NCBI RefSeq assembly: GCF_041438805.1
Contig: NZ_CP109190.1
Coordinates: 2,356,001-2,420,000, forward strand
Reading direction: 5' to 3'
Source: Streptomyces sp. NBC_01707
GTDB lineage: Bacteria > Actinomycetota > Actinomycetes > Streptomycetales > Streptomycetaceae
DNA: 64,000 bases
The position numbers and the translations under genes were made by a program. The notes under the pieces were generated by a model that made no database searches, was not told where the DNA came from, and saw only the letters and a program-made list of their open reading frames with translations. Every line of letters begins with the position of its first letter. Position 1 is the first letter of the stretch. Positions 24,841 through 36,957 of the stretch are shown piece by piece.

Positions 24841-25254
24841 TCACACGCGGGGCCGGTAGCCGAGCGCCCGGACGATCTGCCCGGCGTTCCCGTACCGCTC
24901 GTCCGCGGGCAGGTCCCGTACGGCTTCCAGCAGTGGGTCCGGCACATGCTCCTCGGTCAGGGTCCGCAGGAGTGACGTGCGGTCGGCGGGGAAGTCGCTG
25001 CGGTTCAGATGACGTGCCAGGTCGGACCTGAGCCGTCCGGCCTCGGCCTCGGCACGCGCCCGGTCCCTGCCTGCACCGGGCGGCGGGACGGGACCGCCGA
25101 CGTCCACCGTCACATCGTCGTCGGCCGCGGGCTCGGGGTCGTACGACTCCACCGTGTGGGTGGGGTGTCCGGACCTCAGATAGTCCTTGAGCGCGTGCTT
25201 TCTCTCGTCGTCCACCCACGGACTGACCTGGCTGCTTCCTCGCTCCATGGTCAA
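24841..25254 (-). CDS. DUF2795 domain-containing protein
   Basis: This 137-residue acidic protein has an N-terminal tail and a C-terminal DUF2795-type block (HLNRSDFPADRTSLLRTLTE, DPLLEAVRDLPADERYGNAG). The family is small, actinobacterial and of unknown role. AGGAGGTG lies eight bases before the ATG at 25254; an ATG two codons later is equally possible. It lies 220 bases upstream of the Rho-N gene on the same strand. Confidence 0.8.
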   Translation of the reverse strand: MTMERGSSQVSPWVDDERKHALKDYLRSGHPTHTVESYDPEPAADDDVTVDVGGPVPPPGAGRDRARAEAEAGRLRSDLARHLNRSDFPADRTSLLRTLTEEHVPDPLLEAVRDLPADERYGNAGQIVRALGYRPRV

Positions 25255-25686
25255 GCACCTCCTACGCCTCCGTCGCTGACACGGGCGCGGCCTCGCTCAG
25301 CCTTGGATCTCATTGTGCTCTGGGTGTCCGTCGATGGCGATCTTGCGATCTTGTGGGCTCGATGCCTTTCACGCCCCGCGTTCCGGGACCCGGATCCGGG
25401 CGCGGTCTTCTTCCCCGCCACCGCAGCGGCGCCGGAGGCTCGACGCGGCCGTGCGCGGCGCCCGCACCGACGACGAGGCCGGCCACCCTGACCCACGGAC
25501 CGGATCGACTCGATCACCCACCACACCGATCAACTGCGCCGGAACGCCACGGTCCGGCGCAAGGACGCCTGAACGAGCCCGTCCGGCTGCGGACACCGCA
25601 GCCGCGACCGTCATCCCGCCCGGCCTCGACCGCCGCAGCAGGCGTACCGGGCTCGGGCGGGCCGATCCCGAGGGGCAACGCTACGG
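25255..25686. other. Intergenic stretch, nothing recognised
   Basis: This is the divergent interval between the DUF2795 gene and the next plus-strand gene. Short open frames exist but lack starts, ribosome binding sites and recognisable protein patterns. Promoters for both flanking genes should lie here. Confidence 0.4.
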
Positions 25687-28771
<3,085 letters not shown>

Positions 28772-28803
28772 CCTCCGGGCCATCCGACTGCTGCGGCACT
28801 CGT

Positions 28804-28839
28804 TCCGCCCCGGCCGCGCTTCCGTGCGGCCGGGGCGGA
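28804..28839 (+). terminator. Hairpin terminator after isocitrate dehydrogenase
   Basis: TCCGCCCCGGCCGC and GCGGCCGGGGCGGA pair perfectly over 14 bp around GCTTCCGT, 32 bases after the stop codon. Confidence 0.85.
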
Positions 28840-29048
28840 CCCGTATCCGGGCACAGCGCCGGCTCGGATCCGCCGGGGACACCGTCCGTCGGCGTGTTCG
28901 CGGGCGAGCCGGTCCCGGTTCGGCTTCCCGGCCGACCTCCGTCTAGGCTGTGGACGACGCTGTTCATACCCGTGACCTGCGCCTATGAAGAGGCCTGTGC
29001 ACGTCCGACAGCTCTGTCGACGCCCCGCCGACCGACCCGGAGCAGCAC

Positions 29049-29762
29049 GTGTCCGCACCCTTGACCGTCGCCGTCGCCCAGCCCGCCTGTCTCCACCGCG
29101 ATGTAGCCGCGAACGCCACCGCCCACGCGGCGGCAGTCACCGAAGCCCGGGCTCGGCTGGTCGTCTTCCCGGAACTGTCGCTGACCGGCTACGACCTCAC
29201 CGCCCCGGCCGTCTCCCCCGACGACGCCCGCCTCGGCCCGATCGTCTCCGCGTGCCGCGCCACCGGGGCGACGGCGCTGGCCGGGGCCCCGGTGCGCGAC
29301 GCCGACGGGCGCGAGCACATCGCCACGCTCGCCGTCACGGGAGAGGGCGCGCGTGTCGTCTACCGGAAGATGTGGCTGCACGGCGAGGAGTTCGACCGCT
29401 TCGGCCCGGGCGAGAAGCCGGAGGTCCTGGTTGTCGACGGGGTGCGGCTGGGGCTTGCCATCTGTTACGACGCGGCTGTCCCCGACCATGCCGCCGACAC
29501 CGCCGCCCTGGGCATCGACGCGTATGTGGCGAGCACCCTCTACGGTGCGGGTCCCGAATCGGCCGCCCGGCGCGACGGGCACATGAGCGAGCGGGCCGCC
29601 ACGCACGGTGTCTGGGTGGTCCTGTCCACCTCTGCGGGGGCCAGCGGAACCTATCCGGGGACGTCGGGCGGCTCCGGAATCTGGGCTCCGGGCGGTGCGG
29701 TGGTCGTTCAGGCCGGACCGGAGCCACGGGCCATCGTGTCGGCGTCCCTCGGCGGGCCCTGA
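29049..29762 (+). CDS. Carbon-nitrogen (nitrilase superfamily) hydrolase
   Basis: This 237-residue enzyme has the Glu-Lys-Cys triad of the nitrilase superfamily: glutamate in VVFPELSLTGYD, lysine in VYRKMWLHGEE and cysteine in LAICYDAAVPDHA. These cleave amide or nitrile bonds through a thioester. It starts with GTG at 29049, the family-typical N terminus (LTVAVAQPAC). It is on the short side for the superfamily but complete through the last conserved block (GGSGIWAPGG). The substrate is unknown. Its 3' end overlaps the convergent acetyltransferase gene by 55 bases. Confidence 0.9.
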   Translation: MSAPLTVAVAQPACLHRDVAANATAHAAAVTEARARLVVFPELSLTGYDLTAPAVSPDDARLGPIVSACRATGATALAGAPVRDADGREHIATLAVTGEGARVVYRKMWLHGEEFDRFGPGEKPEVLVVDGVRLGLAICYDAAVPDHAADTAALGIDAYVASTLYGAGPESAARRDGHMSERAATHGVWVVLSTSAGASGTYPGTSGGSGIWAPGGAVVVQAGPEPRAIVSASLGGP

Positions 29763-30328
29763 CGCACCATCTCGGCCGTGATCGCCCACCGCTCGTGATC
29801 GCGCCACGCCCCGTCGATGAAGAGGAAGTCCGGGGAGAAGCCTTCGAGGCGGAAACCGGCCCTGCGCACCAGGGCGATCGAGCCCGCGTTGGCGGGCTGG
29901 ATGTTCGCTTCCAGGCGATGCAGGCCCAACGGGCCGAAGGCGTACCGCACGACCAGGTCGAGCCCCTCGCTCATCAGGCCGCGCCCGGCCGCGTGGGCGA
30001 ACGCTCCGTATCCCAACGCGCCGCAGCGGAAGGCGCCGCCGACGATGTTGTTGATGTTGATGAAGCCTGCGATGGCGCCGCTCGCGGCCGCGGTCCCGTT
30101 GCCGTCGTCGACCGCGCGTTCGCAGACGAGGAAGCCCGCTTTAGTGCCGTCCTCCGTCAGCCGGCCCGCGTACGCGGCGTAGGCGCGCGCGTCGTCGGGC
30201 GGGAACAGCCACGGGTGGTGCATGCCGTGGCTCTCCTTGGCCCGGGTGGTGAACTCTTCGGCGTCCGCAGGGGTGAAGGGGCGGATCGCCGTGCGCGCGC
30301 CCTCGGCCAGGTAGGCGTTCTGAGACAT
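29708..30328 (-). CDS. GNAT family N-acetyltransferase (RimJ/RimL-like)
   Basis: This 206-residue protein has the GNAT fold: an N-terminal substrate part (AIRPFTPADAEEF), the acetyl-CoA-binding block (YGAFAHAAGRGLMSEGLDLV) and the RimJ-like end (GLHRLEANIQPANAGSIALV, RRAGFRLEGF). RimJ/RimL relatives acetylate ribosomal protein N termini or small amines, and the target here is unknown. It starts at the ATG at 30328, 17 bases after the LapA-like gene on the same strand. Confidence 0.88.
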   Translation of the reverse strand: MSQNAYLAEGARTAIRPFTPADAEEFTTRAKESHGMHHPWLFPPDDARAYAAYAGRLTEDGTKAGFLVCERAVDDGNGTAAASGAIAGFININNIVGGAFRCGALGYGAFAHAAGRGLMSEGLDLVVRYAFGPLGLHRLEANIQPANAGSIALVRRAGFRLEGFSPDFLFIDGAWRDHERWAITAEMVRQGPPRDADTMARGSGPA

Positions 30329-30345
30329 CGGGACAGCCTATGTGC

Positions 30346-30585
30346 TCACTTCGCCCGGCGGCGGAAGAGATAGCCGCCGCACACCATCCCGGCGACGAAC
30401 ATCGCCAGCAGCGCGATCGCGAGTGGCATCGTCACCAGCGGGATGAACAGACGGATGGTGACTTCGCCGGTGTTCTCGACGACGAAGACGAGCGACAGGA
30501 TCGCGATGACGAGGACGACGATGCGGGACGGTGAGAACGGTCCGGTGGAACCCTTGCCGCCGCTCGACACGTCTTTCGGGCTCAT
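30346..30585 (-). CDS. LapA (DUF1049)-like small membrane protein
   Basis: This 79-residue protein has two transmembrane helices (IVVLVIAILSLVFVVENTGE and MPLAIALLAMFVAGMVCGGY) with the NT-E motif after the first helix that marks the LapA/DUF1049 family. It ends in a basic tail (LFRRRAK). In proteobacteria LapA takes part in lipopolysaccharide assembly regulation; in Gram-positive actinomycetes the role is unknown. It lies just upstream of the acetyltransferase gene and probably shares its transcript. Confidence 0.82.
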   Translation of the reverse strand: MSPKDVSSGGKGSTGPFSPSRIVVLVIAILSLVFVVENTGEVTIRLFIPLVTMPLAIALLAMFVAGMVCGGYLFRRRAK

Positions 30586-30719
30586 GGTCCGGCCCTTTCT
30601 CTGGTTCCTGGAACGCCACCGCCCCCGGTACCAGGATGTCTCCATCCGGCGCCCGGGGGCGGTGGTGAGCAGCCGTACGGGTGACGGTCCGGCCCGCGTC
30701 GCTCCGCCCGGTCTCGGTT

Positions 30720-32522
30720 TCAGTTCACCCGGCCGGCGACCACGGGCAGCTCCAGCACCCCCGTGTCGTCCGGGGCGCTGGCGACCGTGACCGGCTTGAT
30801 GCCACGGTTGCCGAAGTACGCGCTGTCGCTGGACGCGATCACGAGCTCGAGCCGGTGCCCCGCCCGGTACCGGTGCACGATGCCCGGCAGCTGCACGGTG
30901 AACTTCCGGGTGACGTCCGGTACCCGCACCGGGGACACGAGGCGGTTCACCAGTGTCCTGGAGCCGTCCGGCGCCACGTCGTACACCTTGGCGAACAGGA
31001 CCAGCTTGTCGGCGGCGTCTCCGCTGTTCTGCACGCGCTCCGTCTTCGGCGAGACGACCTTCAGGGTGGCCCTCGGTGCGCCGACGACATCGACGGCGGA
31101 GGTCAGCGGGGCACTGGTCCAGCCGAGGTAGGTGCCGTGGGTGTCGTACGGCTCGGGGTCGGGCAGTCCGACGATGCCGGCGAGCGAGCTCTCCGAGTGA
31201 CTCGTCGGCACCGGCCAGTTGGCGTACCGGCGGCTGCCCCGGGTGACCTCGGAGCGGCTGTCGACGAGCTTGCCGTCGCCGGAGAGGTAGACCTTCTGCG
31301 ACAGGGCGGGCACGGCGGCCGCGGTGCCGTAGCCGCTCTCCCAGTCACGGTAGTAGGCGAACTCGGGTCCGGTGTCGGTGCTCCCGCTGTGCCGGAGGTA
31401 GCGGTCGAACCAGGCGAGCACGCGCTGTCCGACGTAACTGGTCTCCAGGTTGCCTTCGTTCAGGTCGAGTTCACCGGGCACCTGGCCGCCGCTGTGGCCC
31501 CAGGACTGCCAGATCATTTTTGCCGTGGTGCCCTGTGACTTGAGCGTCCGGTACGTAGCGGTTGCCTCGTTCAGGTTGAACAGGCTGTCGGTCTGGCCCT
31601 GGACCAGCAGGGTGGGTGCCTTGACCTTGCCGAGGTAGGAGACCGGGGAGACGCTGCGCGCGTAGTCGAGCATGGCGCCGGCCCGGTCGGTCGGGTAGCG
31701 GCCGGAGTTGAGCAGCCGGATCGTGTCACAGGCCTGCGGGGAGAAGTGCAGACAGGTGAGGTCGCCGAACCGGGACGGGTCGAGGCCGGGAGCGAGGATC
31801 GGCTGCCCCTCCCCCATCAGGTAGAAGCCGTTGGTCCACTGCCACTTGAAGACACCTGGGGTGTCCGACGAGACGCCCTTGCTCGTGGCCGTGTTGTTGG
31901 GGTCGAGCGCGTACGACAGGTCGTTCCAGGTGATCAGCGGGACGAGGGCGTCCACGCGGCGGTCGACGGCCGCCGTGGCCATCTGGATGGCGCCGCCGTA
32001 CGAGCCGCCGATCATGCCGACGCGTGGGTCGCCCTTGCCGTCCTTGGTGACGAAGTCGGCCTTCGTCCCGTCGTCGGCGGCGCGGGTCCCGGCGAGGAAG
32101 TCGACGAGTCCGGTGGCGGCCCTGCCGTCGATCGCCGGGTCGTCGAGCGTGATCAGACAGCCGGACTTACCGAAGCCGAGGCCGGAGTAGACGAGTCCGA
32201 CATAGCCGCGGGAGGCGAAGGCCTTGCCGATGGCGTCGGTCGAGCCGTCGGACTTGCTGCCACCGAAGCCGTTGGTGGCGAGGACGGCGGGGGCGGGGTG
32301 AGCGGCGTCGGCCCCGGCCGGGCGGTAGAGGTCGGCGTCGACCGTGCAGGAACGACCGCCCGCCGTGACGGTGAACTGCAGTGCGGTGACGCTGTAGTGG
32401 GAAGCGGCGGCCGTGGTGGCGGCGTGCGCAGCGCCGGTGAGGGCCAGAGGTGCGGCGAGCGCCACCCCGGCCACGCAGGCGAAGGACTTACGGGACCGGG
32501 ATCTGCGAACAGCGCGTGACAC
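30720..32522 (-). CDS. Secreted CocE/NonD (X-Pro dipeptidyl-peptidase S15-like) hydrolase
   Basis: This ~600-residue secreted hydrolase has a basic N terminus, a hydrophobic helix (FACVAGVALAAPLALTGAA) and a cleavage site after AHA. The alpha/beta-hydrolase domain carries the nucleophile in IGGSYGGAIQ, the aspartate in VQGQTDSLFNL and the histidine in WGHSGGQVPG. The C-terminal jelly-roll domain (from ~residue 430, ending GVLELPVVAG) is typical of the X-Pro dipeptidyl-peptidase/CocE family. I prefer the GTG at 32522 (VSRAVRRSRSRK) because GGAGG lies seven bases upstream; starts at 32528 or 32534 are possible. The substrate may be proline-containing peptides or esters. Confidence 0.88.
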   Translation of the reverse strand: MSRAVRRSRSRKSFACVAGVALAAPLALTGAAHAATTAAASHYSVTALQFTVTAGGRSCTVDADLYRPAGADAAHPAPAVLATNGFGGSKSDGSTDAIGKAFASRGYVGLVYSGLGFGKSGCLITLDDPAIDGRAATGLVDFLAGTRAADDGTKADFVTKDGKGDPRVGMIGGSYGGAIQMATAAVDRRVDALVPLITWNDLSYALDPNNTATSKGVSSDTPGVFKWQWTNGFYLMGEGQPILAPGLDPSRFGDLTCLHFSPQACDTIRLLNSGRYPTDRAGAMLDYARSVSPVSYLGKVKAPTLLVQGQTDSLFNLNEATATYRTLKSQGTTAKMIWQSWGHSGGQVPGELDLNEGNLETSYVGQRVLAWFDRYLRHSGSTDTGPEFAYYRDWESGYGTAAAVPALSQKVYLSGDGKLVDSRSEVTRGSRRYANWPVPTSHSESSLAGIVGLPDPEPYDTHGTYLGWTSAPLTSAVDVVGAPRATLKVVSPKTERVQNSGDAADKLVLFAKVYDVAPDGSRTLVNRLVSPVRVPDVTRKFTVQLPGIVHRYRAGHRLELVIASSDSAYFGNRGIKPVTVASAPDDTGVLELPVVAGRVN

Positions 32523-32661
32523 GAAGACCTCCACAGCGACGGCAGCTTACCGACCAGTAGGTACTGGGGCGCGCTCATGCTGTGATACGCGTCATAGCGG
32601 TGTCAACGCTCACGACCGCGTTTCCTGAAGGATGTTCAACTTCTTCGCATCCGGACTGCGT

Positions 32662-33606
32662 TCAGAGCAGCGCGGGCACCTCGACCGTGAGCGTGCCCGG
32701 ACCGCCGCCCTCCGGCGCGTCCAGCACTGCGGGCACACCGAGCGGGATCGTGAGCGCCGTCGGGCCGTGCCCGAAGCCCAGCTCCTCGACGACGGGCACG
32801 CCGAGCCCGCCGAGCCGGTCGGCGAGGACCGTACGCACCTCCTCGTACGGTTCGCAGCCCTGCCAGGAGCCGCAGGCGACCCCGGATATCCCGGACAGCG
32901 CCCCGGCCCTGAGGAGTTGGGTGAGGATGCGGTCGAGGCGGTACGCATCCTCCGTCGTGTCCTCGATCATCAGCAGCCCGCCCCGCGCGGACGTCCGTGC
33001 GTGCCGGGTCCCGATGTCGGCGGCGAGCAGGCTCACACAGCCGCCGTACGTGATGCCCCGGGCCCGGCCGGGCACCAGCACCCCGGCCGTGCGAAGCCCG
33101 AGGGTCCGTACCGACTCCGGCTCGAACAGGGTGGCCCGCAGCGACTCCTGGGTGTCCGGGTCCTTGAGGAAGGTCTCCGTGGCGGCCATCGGCCCGTGCA
33201 GTGTCGAGAGCCCCATGTACCGGGCGAACGCCTCGTGCAGCACGGTGATGTCGCTGTAGCCGACGAACACCTTGGGTCCGGCCGCGCGCATCGCCGCCCA
33301 GTCGACCAGGTCGACCATGCGGTGCGCCCCGTACCCCCCGCGGGCGCACAGCACCGCTTCGACCGACGGATCGCACCACGCCTCCTGCAGGTCCCGGGCA
33401 CGCTCCTCGTCCGCGCCCGCGAGATAGTCCAACTCCGGGTGCACGGAGCGGACATGAGGCATCTCGAAGGGCTCCAGGCCCCATCCGCGCAGCACATCGA
33501 GGCCTGCTTCCAGGCGGTCGGCGGACACCGGTCCGCTGGGCGACACGACGGCGACCCTGGCACCGGGTCGCAGCCGGGCGGCTCGGGTCAGCGGCGTCAG
33601 CGTCAC
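32662..33606 (-). CDS. S66 family LD-carboxypeptidase (LdcA/MccF-like)
   Basis: This 314-residue cytosolic serine peptidase typically removes the terminal D-alanine from murein tetrapeptides, or cleaves related acyl-peptide conjugates. Family landmarks are VAVVSPSGPV at the N terminus, CARGGYGAHRM, the nucleophile in FVGYSDITVL, HGPMA, GGCVSLLAADIGT and the C-terminal region LGFGHGPTALTIPLG with the catalytic histidine. The start GTG at 33606 overlaps the stop of the S9 peptidase gene (GTGA), so translation is coupled. It is the last gene of a four-gene peptidase operon. Confidence 0.9.
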   Translation of the reverse strand: MTLTPLTRAARLRPGARVAVVSPSGPVSADRLEAGLDVLRGWGLEPFEMPHVRSVHPELDYLAGADEERARDLQEAWCDPSVEAVLCARGGYGAHRMVDLVDWAAMRAAGPKVFVGYSDITVLHEAFARYMGLSTLHGPMAATETFLKDPDTQESLRATLFEPESVRTLGLRTAGVLVPGRARGITYGGCVSLLAADIGTRHARTSARGGLLMIEDTTEDAYRLDRILTQLLRAGALSGISGVACGSWQGCEPYEEVRTVLADRLGGLGVPVVEELGFGHGPTALTIPLGVPAVLDAPEGGGPGTLTVEVPALL

Positions 33607-35591
33607 TTCTTCAGCTCCAGCTGCGGCACGTCGGGGCGGTCGATCCCGAAGGTCTGCGCATAGAGGGAGAGTTCGGCCTCCAGCGCGGCGATCATGGTGT
33701 CGGCACGCCGGAATCCATGGCTCTCCCCCTCGAACGCGAGATACGCGTGCGGGATGCCTCGGCCTTCGATCGCGGCCAGGAACCGCTCGCACTGGGCCGG
33801 CGGGCAGATCACGTCGTCGAGCCCCTGGAGGAGCAGGAACGGGGTGGTCAGCCGGTCCGTCCGGTTGATCGGCGACCGTTCGCGGTAGCGGTCCGGGACC
33901 TCGGCGAGTGGGCCGATCAGGGACTCCAGGTACTGCGACTCGAAGTCATGGGTCTCGTCGGTGCCCCAGCCGTTCAGGTCCAGGATGGGGTAGCTGATGG
34001 TGCCGCATGCGTAGACATCGGTGCTGGTCAGCGAGGCGGCGGTGGTCCAGCCACCGGCGCTGCCGCCGCGGATGGCGAGCCGGTCGGGATCGGCCGCGCC
34101 CTCGGCCGCCAGTGCCTGGGCGACGGCGGCGCAGTCCTCCACGTCGACGACACCCCACTGCCGGCGCAACCGGTTGCGGTACGTCCTGCCGTAGCCGGTG
34201 GAGCCGCCGTAGTTGACCTCGACGACGCCGATGCCGCGTGAGGTGAAGTAGGCGATCTCCAGGTCGAGTACGAGCGCGGCATGCCCGGTGGGACCGCCGT
34301 GCGCCCACACCACGTAAGGCGGCAACTCGCCCTCTGGACCGACCCGTTCGGGGTTGCGCGGCGGGTAGATGTGGGTGTGGATGCCGCGGCCGTCGGGCCC
34401 GGTGAAGGTGCGCTGGTGAGGCTCGGGGTAGTACGCGGGATCGACGTCGTCCCGGTGCCGGGCGCCGATGATCCGGCTGCGGCCGGTCGTGGTGTCCAGC
34501 TCCACGATCTCGTACGCGCTCCGCGGGCTCGCGGCGACACCGATGACCCGGCTGCCGTGCACGGCGAGCGTCTCGGCCCATGCGGTCCAGGGCCCGGCGA
34601 TGTCGGCGAGCTCGCCGGTCTCGGGATCAAGGATGCCGAGGGTGGTGGTGCCCTTGCCGTGGATGGTGGCGATCAGTCCGTTCTCCAGTGGCCGGAACCA
34701 GCCGAGCCCGATCTTCCAGAGCGGTCCGGCGAATTCCTGCTCCCGTGTGCAGAGCGCCACCGTGCCCCGGTGCGGATCGGCACGGTACAGGTTCCACCAG
34801 CCGCTGCGGTCGCTCGCGAAGAGGAGCTGTCCGTCGGTGGTCCATTCGATCTGGGGCACCGATTCCTCGGGTCCGCCGCCGAAGCTCCGGGTGCTGTGGA
34901 ACGTGCCGTCGGCGGTGATGTCGGCGAGCATCACCTCGGTGCCGTCCCACGGCATCCGCGGATGGTCCCAGGCGATCCACGCCGCCCGCAGCCCGTCGGG
35001 CGAGACCTTAGGTCCGGTGACGAAGCGGTGCCGGTCGTCGGAGAGTTCGCGCACCGCGCCACGGTCCTCGGCCGCCGATCCGTCCAGCGGCACGGCAGCG
35101 ATCACCCGTCGCACCTCGGTGGGCGCCTCGCCGGTGAACTCCTCCAGGACACACCACACTTCGCCCCGTTCTCCCCGGTCGAGGTGCAGTTGCGGGTCGA
35201 CCCAGCGCAGTCCGCCGCCGACGTCCGACAGCGGGGTGAGCGGCCACGGCTCGCCGGACCCGTCCGGCGCATACGCGTACAGCCGCTGGTCGGTGAAGTT
35301 CACGAAGACGACGAGCGGTCCGCCGTCGGCACGCCCGGCGCCGGCCCAGGGCCGTCCGCCGTACTCGATGACGCGGCTGCGGACATTCCACGGAACGGGC
35401 AGCACGGACTCGGTGGTCCCGTCCACCCGGCGGCGGACCAGGGCGCGGCGGCCCGCCTCGGCCGGGCGCGGCTCCGTCCACCACACCTCGTCGCCGATCA
35501 CGCCGACGTATTCAGGGCGGCCGTCGTGCGACGCGGCCAGCCGTGCGTCGACCGGTGACGGCCATGTTCCGTAGGCCCCTGTGGACACCAT
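33603..35591 (-). CDS. S9 family prolyl oligopeptidase-like peptidase
   Basis: This 662-residue protein has an N-terminal beta-propeller (repeats such as VLADITADGTF, LLFASDRSGWWNLYRAD) and a C-terminal alpha/beta-hydrolase domain. The catalytic triad is visible: serine in IRGGSAGGWTTA, aspartate in LLQGLDDVICPP and histidine in FEGESHGFR. The HGGPTGHA oxyanion region is also present. No signal peptide is seen, so it is cytosolic and should cleave short peptides. The ATG at 35591 follows GGGGGGA; the open frame further upstream is an artefact of the neighbouring gene. It starts 22 bases after the M20 peptidase stop. Confidence 0.92.
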   Translation of the reverse strand: MVSTGAYGTWPSPVDARLAASHDGRPEYVGVIGDEVWWTEPRPAEAGRRALVRRRVDGTTESVLPVPWNVRSRVIEYGGRPWAGAGRADGGPLVVFVNFTDQRLYAYAPDGSGEPWPLTPLSDVGGGLRWVDPQLHLDRGERGEVWCVLEEFTGEAPTEVRRVIAAVPLDGSAAEDRGAVRELSDDRHRFVTGPKVSPDGLRAAWIAWDHPRMPWDGTEVMLADITADGTFHSTRSFGGGPEESVPQIEWTTDGQLLFASDRSGWWNLYRADPHRGTVALCTREQEFAGPLWKIGLGWFRPLENGLIATIHGKGTTTLGILDPETGELADIAGPWTAWAETLAVHGSRVIGVAASPRSAYEIVELDTTTGRSRIIGARHRDDVDPAYYPEPHQRTFTGPDGRGIHTHIYPPRNPERVGPEGELPPYVVWAHGGPTGHAALVLDLEIAYFTSRGIGVVEVNYGGSTGYGRTYRNRLRRQWGVVDVEDCAAVAQALAAEGAADPDRLAIRGGSAGGWTTAASLTSTDVYACGTISYPILDLNGWGTDETHDFESQYLESLIGPLAEVPDRYRERSPINRTDRLTTPFLLLQGLDDVICPPAQCERFLAAIEGRGIPHAYLAFEGESHGFRRADTMIAALEAELSLYAQTFGIDRPDVPQLELKK

Positions 35592-35613
35592 GATCAAATC
35601 CCCCCAGCGCGGG

Positions 35614-36957
35614 TCAGGCCGTGCGCAGATAGTGGTCGAGTACGCGGACGCCGAAGTGCAGCGCCTCGACGGGCACGCGTTCGTCGACGCCGTGGAAGAG
35701 CGCCTGGTAGTCGAAGCCCACCGGGAGCTTGAGCGGTGAGAAGCCGTAGCCGGTGATACCGAGGCGGGAGAACTGCTTGGCATCCGTACCGCCCGACATG
35801 CAGTACGGGACGACATGGCCGTCCGGGTCGAAGCGTTCGACGGCGGCGCGCATCTTCGCGTACGTCGGCGAGTCCACCGGGGCCTGCAGGGCGACCTCGC
35901 GGTGGTGGAACTCCCAGTCGACATCGGGTCCGGTCAGCCGGTCCAGGGTGGCGTGGAACTCCTCCTCGCCACCGGGCACCATCCGGCCGTCGATGTAGGC
36001 GACGGCGCGGCCCGGGATCACGTTGACCTTGTAGCCGGCCTCCAGCATCGTCGGGTTGGCGCTGTTCCTGACGGTGGGTTCGACCAGTGCGGCGGCCGGT
36101 CCGAGCTTGCCGAGGAGTTCGTCCACGTCGAATCCGGGAGCGTGGACATCCACCTGGATCCCGTGCAGGGCGGCGATCTCGGTGAGCGCCGCGCGTACGG
36201 TCGGGGTGAGTCGCACCGGCCACTCGTGCGCGCCGATCCGGGCGACCGCGGCGGCGAGTGCGCTGACCGCGTTCGCCTTGTTGACCTTGGAGCCGTGGCC
36301 CGCCTTGCCGTGTGCGGTGAGCTTCAGCCATCCGGTGCCGCGCTCGCCCGCGGCGATCGGGTAGAGCGGCATCGCCGGTCCGGCGTGGAAGGTGAAGGCA
36401 CCGGACTCGCTGATGCCCTCCGTACACCCTTCGAAGAGGTCGGGGTGCTGGTCGGCGAGGAAGCCGGAGCCGTCGGCGGCGCTGGCCTCCTCGTCGGCGG
36501 TGTACGCGATCACGATGTCCCGGCGGGGCCGGATGCCGGCCCGGGCCCAGGCCCGGACGACGGCGAGGACCATCGCGTCCATGTTCTTCATGTCGATCGC
36601 GCCACGGCCCCAGACGACCCCGTCGCGGACCTCTCCGGAGAAGGGGTGCACGGTCCAGTCGTCGGCCTCAGCGGGCACGACGTCGAGATGCCCGTGCACC
36701 AGGAGCGCGTCGGCGGACGGGTCGGTGCCCTCGATCCTGGCGACCACGTTGGTGCGGCCCGGGGTGCGTTCGAGCAGCGCGGGTGTCAGTCCGGCGGCGG
36801 CCAGCCGTTCGGCCACGTACTCGGCCGCCGGACGTTCCCTGCAGTCGCCGGCGCCCCGGTTCGTCGTGTCGATCCGGATCAGTTCGGAGGTGAACGTCAC
36901 CGATTCGTCGAGCGCCAGATCGTCGACGGAGTCCTGGGGGGTGGCCACCTCAGCCAT
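35614..36957 (-). CDS. M20 family metallopeptidase
   Basis: This 447-residue cytosolic metallopeptidase (dipeptidase/deacylase type) carries the zinc-site motifs of the family: histidine and aspartate in VHGHLDVVPAE, the bridging aspartate in GRGAIDMKNMD, and the catalytic base plus ligand in YTADEEASA. The dimerisation domain follows (AHGKAGHGSKVNKANAV), and the final histidine lies near the C terminus (SRLGITGYG, VEALHFG). It overlaps the end of the M55 gene by eight bases and is followed closely by the S9 gene. The context suggests a dipeptidase in a peptide-degrading operon. Confidence 0.9.
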   Translation of the reverse strand: MAEVATPQDSVDDLALDESVTFTSELIRIDTTNRGAGDCRERPAAEYVAERLAAAGLTPALLERTPGRTNVVARIEGTDPSADALLVHGHLDVVPAEADDWTVHPFSGEVRDGVVWGRGAIDMKNMDAMVLAVVRAWARAGIRPRRDIVIAYTADEEASAADGSGFLADQHPDLFEGCTEGISESGAFTFHAGPAMPLYPIAAGERGTGWLKLTAHGKAGHGSKVNKANAVSALAAAVARIGAHEWPVRLTPTVRAALTEIAALHGIQVDVHAPGFDVDELLGKLGPAAALVEPTVRNSANPTMLEAGYKVNVIPGRAVAYIDGRMVPGGEEEFHATLDRLTGPDVDWEFHHREVALQAPVDSPTYAKMRAAVERFDPDGHVVPYCMSGGTDAKQFSRLGITGYGFSPLKLPVGFDYQALFHGVDERVPVEALHFGVRVLDHYLRTA

